Positions 61,646 through 64,000 of a stretch of 64,000 nucleotides of DNA are shown here, piece by piece (within the stretch, counting starts at the first letter, position 1; each line of letters starts with the position of its first letter). Made by a program: the position numbers and the translations under genes. The notes beneath the pieces were generated by a model. It made no database searches and was not told the DNA's origin. It was given only the letters and a program-made list of their open reading frames with translations. Source of the stretch: Apostichopus japonicus (lineage: Eukaryota > Echinodermata > Holothuroidea > Aspidochirotida > Stichopodidae); NCBI RefSeq assembly GCF_037975245.1, contig NC_092571.1, forward strand, positions 9,929,917 to 9,993,916. Reading direction: 5' to 3'.

Positions 61646-64000
61646 CTATAAACGCAAGATTATGCTAATGAATAATAATAAATTAAAACTTGACCTCTTC
61701 CTATTTTCCTGTACTTTTGGGAACTTCACCACCCTCCCTGTCGTAGTTTTAACTGCTTTAGGTGAGTCAAAGGGGATAAAGTGTTCTTTAGCAACGTGAC
61801 TGATGTCATCACTGGATTCGGTCTGTTTCCCATCGGAGAAGGATAGTGTCTCGTTCTTTGTACTTTCACTGGAGGGTTTGAAGTGTTTCTTGTTACACCG
61901 GTAAAGCTGTCCGTCAGACCTCAACTATGCAGGATCGTTGGTTGAGCTGGGGATACGCATGTCCCATTTCTATAAGGTAGGTCATGGGTTACTGGTTTCA
62001 CTCGGGCTGACCAATTTGTGACTCAGGCAACGGCTTTGTTGTTTGTTCATACCATGCTTTGGATTTTTGTCTCCTCAAAATATTGTCCTTGGTTACATTT
62101 TCAACCACCTTCGGCTGAAGTAGTGCCTGTGTAGTAAGCAGTAGTGTTTGTGTTCTCCTTGACATTGGTCTTTGGACAGGATTTGAGCACTGGTCCTATG
62201 CTGGTGTATTTCTTAGGATGGATTGCCTTTAATCTGTGCAATCTCGCTTGGATTTTTTCAAGATATTTTCTGCAATCTTGAGTTTGCAAATTTTGGTCTT
62301 CGTCAGTATTTCATTGGATTTGCAGAAGTCTTTGGTCGGATACTCTTATGTATTTTCGACAACTGTTGTTGTTCGGTTATCTTTAGAATGTGGTACTTTG
62401 GAGCATCTTTGTGGTCACTGCCCTTAGATGAGGGAAGCTCTAGACAGGAAGTCAGCTATATGCATCTCTTGCCCCTGTTTGTTAGTTACTTGAAGCTGAA
62501 CTTCTGAAGACGTAGTAGCATACGTTGGAGTCTTTTGGGGGCTTACATCCATGGTTTTTGAAGATGCTGACCATCGGTTTGTGGTCAGTCTCAACTTTAA
62601 CACTGTGCTTTCCAATGATATACTGTTCAAATTTGTCACAAGCAAAGACAATTGCTAGACACTCTTTCTCTATTTTCACACATCTCTCTTCTATGGGTGT
62701 GACAGTTCTGATGCAAAGGCCACCGGCTGCTCCTGTTGCATAGACTTGCTCGTAGGCCGTTCTGACGTAACACTGAATTGAAGCTTCTTCTTTGATATTG
62801 TAATATCTAATGACTGAGGTGATTAAGTCCAGGCTGCATCTTTGTGTCAGATTTCGCAAAGGCACACACACACATCAGGTAGTTTAGGTATAAACTTCGA
62901 ACGGTAATTAACGAAGCCCAAGAATCTCTGGAATTGCCTTAGGCATTTGCAAGATGGCCTTGATTTTCTCAGGGTCTGGTTTGAGTCCTTCTGGTGTGAG
63001 GAGGTGCCCAATGTATGGTACTTCTTCCAGTCTCAAGTGCATATTTCTCTGTTAAGCTTTTGGTTCACCTCCGTAGCCCTGTCTAATAGTTTGTTTGTTT
63101 TAGTTGTGCATCATGATCTATTATGGCTTCCTCTGTGTAACCACAGCCATACACAAGGATGTTATCTGTATTACTTCTACTCCTCGTCTTTGGTATCCTT
63201 CTGGAGCCGAGGCAGTACCGAATGGCATACGCCGCCACAAAAAAAAAATTGTCTTGCCCAAAACCGTCTTTTGCACCAATGACGGAGAATATCTTGGCTT
63301 TTGCAGGGCATGGAAGGCAGTGGATAACGTGGTCTCTTGATGGCATATTTTAAGTCGTTGGGTCAAGTCAGATCCTGAGTTTATTTGGCTTCATCACTAC
63401 CACCATACTGCTCATCCACTCTGTTGGGGAAGTAACTTTTGCCAAAATCTCCTTTTCATCAAGCTTACTCATTTTTTATTCTTTAGCTCTGACTTGAGGG
63501 CAACCGCCACGTTTCTTAGATAGTGCTGCACTGGTTGAACATTTGGATCTATTGTGATGTGATATTTGCCAGGCAAGCACCCCAGGCCCTCGAAGACATC
63601 ATGGTATTCATCAACGATGCTGTCATAACTGTTGTTTGGCCTGTAAGCATTGTTCTGCACATTATTGATATTTTTCAGCTCTAACCAGCCTAAGTCTGAC
63701 ATGTTTTAGCTGACAGCAGTGGATGTTGTTTTGCATATTCGACTTTCATTTGGCATCTGATTGTGTAGTCTGCTGGACTGTTCTGTGAGTTCATACTTAT
63801 GTTGTCGAACTACTGAGTGCCATCAGACTGGACCGTGCCTACAGTATGAATGATTGTGCAAATATACTGACTCTTCAGAACTGTTGCCATCAATTCATTT
63901 TCCCCGATTTGATGAACTCGACCTTTGATTTGTTTACATAGTTTTGCAAAGTGATTCTTTCTGTGGCACTTGCATGGCAATCATTTCTGTATTTTGCATG
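61646..64000 (-). pseudogene. Internally deleted Ty3/Gypsy (Mag-like) gag-pol remnant
   Basis: Read from the right edge on the minus strand: gag zinc-knuckle end (KCHRKNHFAKLCK, about 63930-63970); a block before RT, YHDVFEGLGCLPGKYHITID (about 63540-63620); RT, with a TDNILVYGCG motif (about 63150-63200) in place of xxDDILVYG, so one catalytic Asp is lost; RNase H (62871-62430: TPIEERCVKIEKECLAIVFA, DHKP, IADFLSRA); then an abrupt step to the integrase C-terminus (ILRNTPA, RRTQTLLLTT, LLQPKVVEN at 62300-62100) and the tail LRSDGQLYRCNKKHFKPSSE (about 61924-61860). The whole integrase zinc finger and DDE core are missing. At least five frame changes. The element continues past the window edge. 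LPGKYHITID and the RNRRH-like tail point to the Mag/K02A2.6-type clade. Confidence 0.88.

Overview
This is animal nuclear DNA. It is AT-rich, gene-poor and full of repeats, with interrupted genes (GT...AG introns), runs of 10-20 G or C, long microsatellites and many small DNA transposons. The repeat style (hAT-type elements with ends like CAGGGGCGTAGC, tRNA-headed SINEs, Ty3/Gypsy and non-LTR elements, transposon-associated HECT, MULE and integrase genes) suggests a marine invertebrate, plausibly an echinoderm. That placement is inference; no single sequence here proves the taxon. All calls were made by eye, without database searches.

Layout: 1-13.4 kb has no recognisable gene; it holds a 90-bp minisatellite, a 1.23-kb perfect GATA array (6929-8155) and a 180-bp polypurine tract. 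13.38-14.62 kb is a two-exon MULE-transposase pseudogene. It is followed by (TA)n and a short pol III-type (SINE-like) element carrying a type I hammerhead ribozyme motif. 15-17.4 kb holds a perfect-TSD hAT MITE, a TTAA-flanked MITE and a 44-bp-arm hairpin. 18.36-18.78 kb is an OB-fold-like exon. 20.08-21.88 kb is a hAT-type element with a tRNA-derived SINE inside. 22.98-28.63 kb holds exons of a HECT-domain E3-ligase-like gene, with frame damage but an intact catalytic-cysteine exon.

30.58-42.16 kb (minus strand) is an intron-containing integrase-core (rve-like) gene relic. One of its introns has been hit by a 9.24-kb Ty3/Gypsy LTR retrotransposon (32216-41452) on the opposite strand. The LTRs are about 99.5% identical and flanked by a 4-bp duplication, so the insertion is recent. 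Its gag and pol are nevertheless broken by three frameshifts.

43.9-46.4 kb holds a LINE RT fragment, a ~140-bp tandem repeat and a 31-bp minisatellite. 47.45-48.87 kb (minus) is MRPL51, the mitochondrial ribosomal protein mL51, a clean two-exon gene and the only obviously intact conventional gene here. 49.8-59.8 kb is a chain of non-autonomous hAT-type elements, several with exact 8-bp target duplications, one containing a LINE tail. 60.5-64 kb (minus) is a degraded Cys-rich transposon-associated tail and an internally deleted Ty3/Gypsy element that runs off the right edge.

No operon-like organisation exists. The window is best read as layered transposon insertions around one housekeeping gene and several decayed transposon-related genes.
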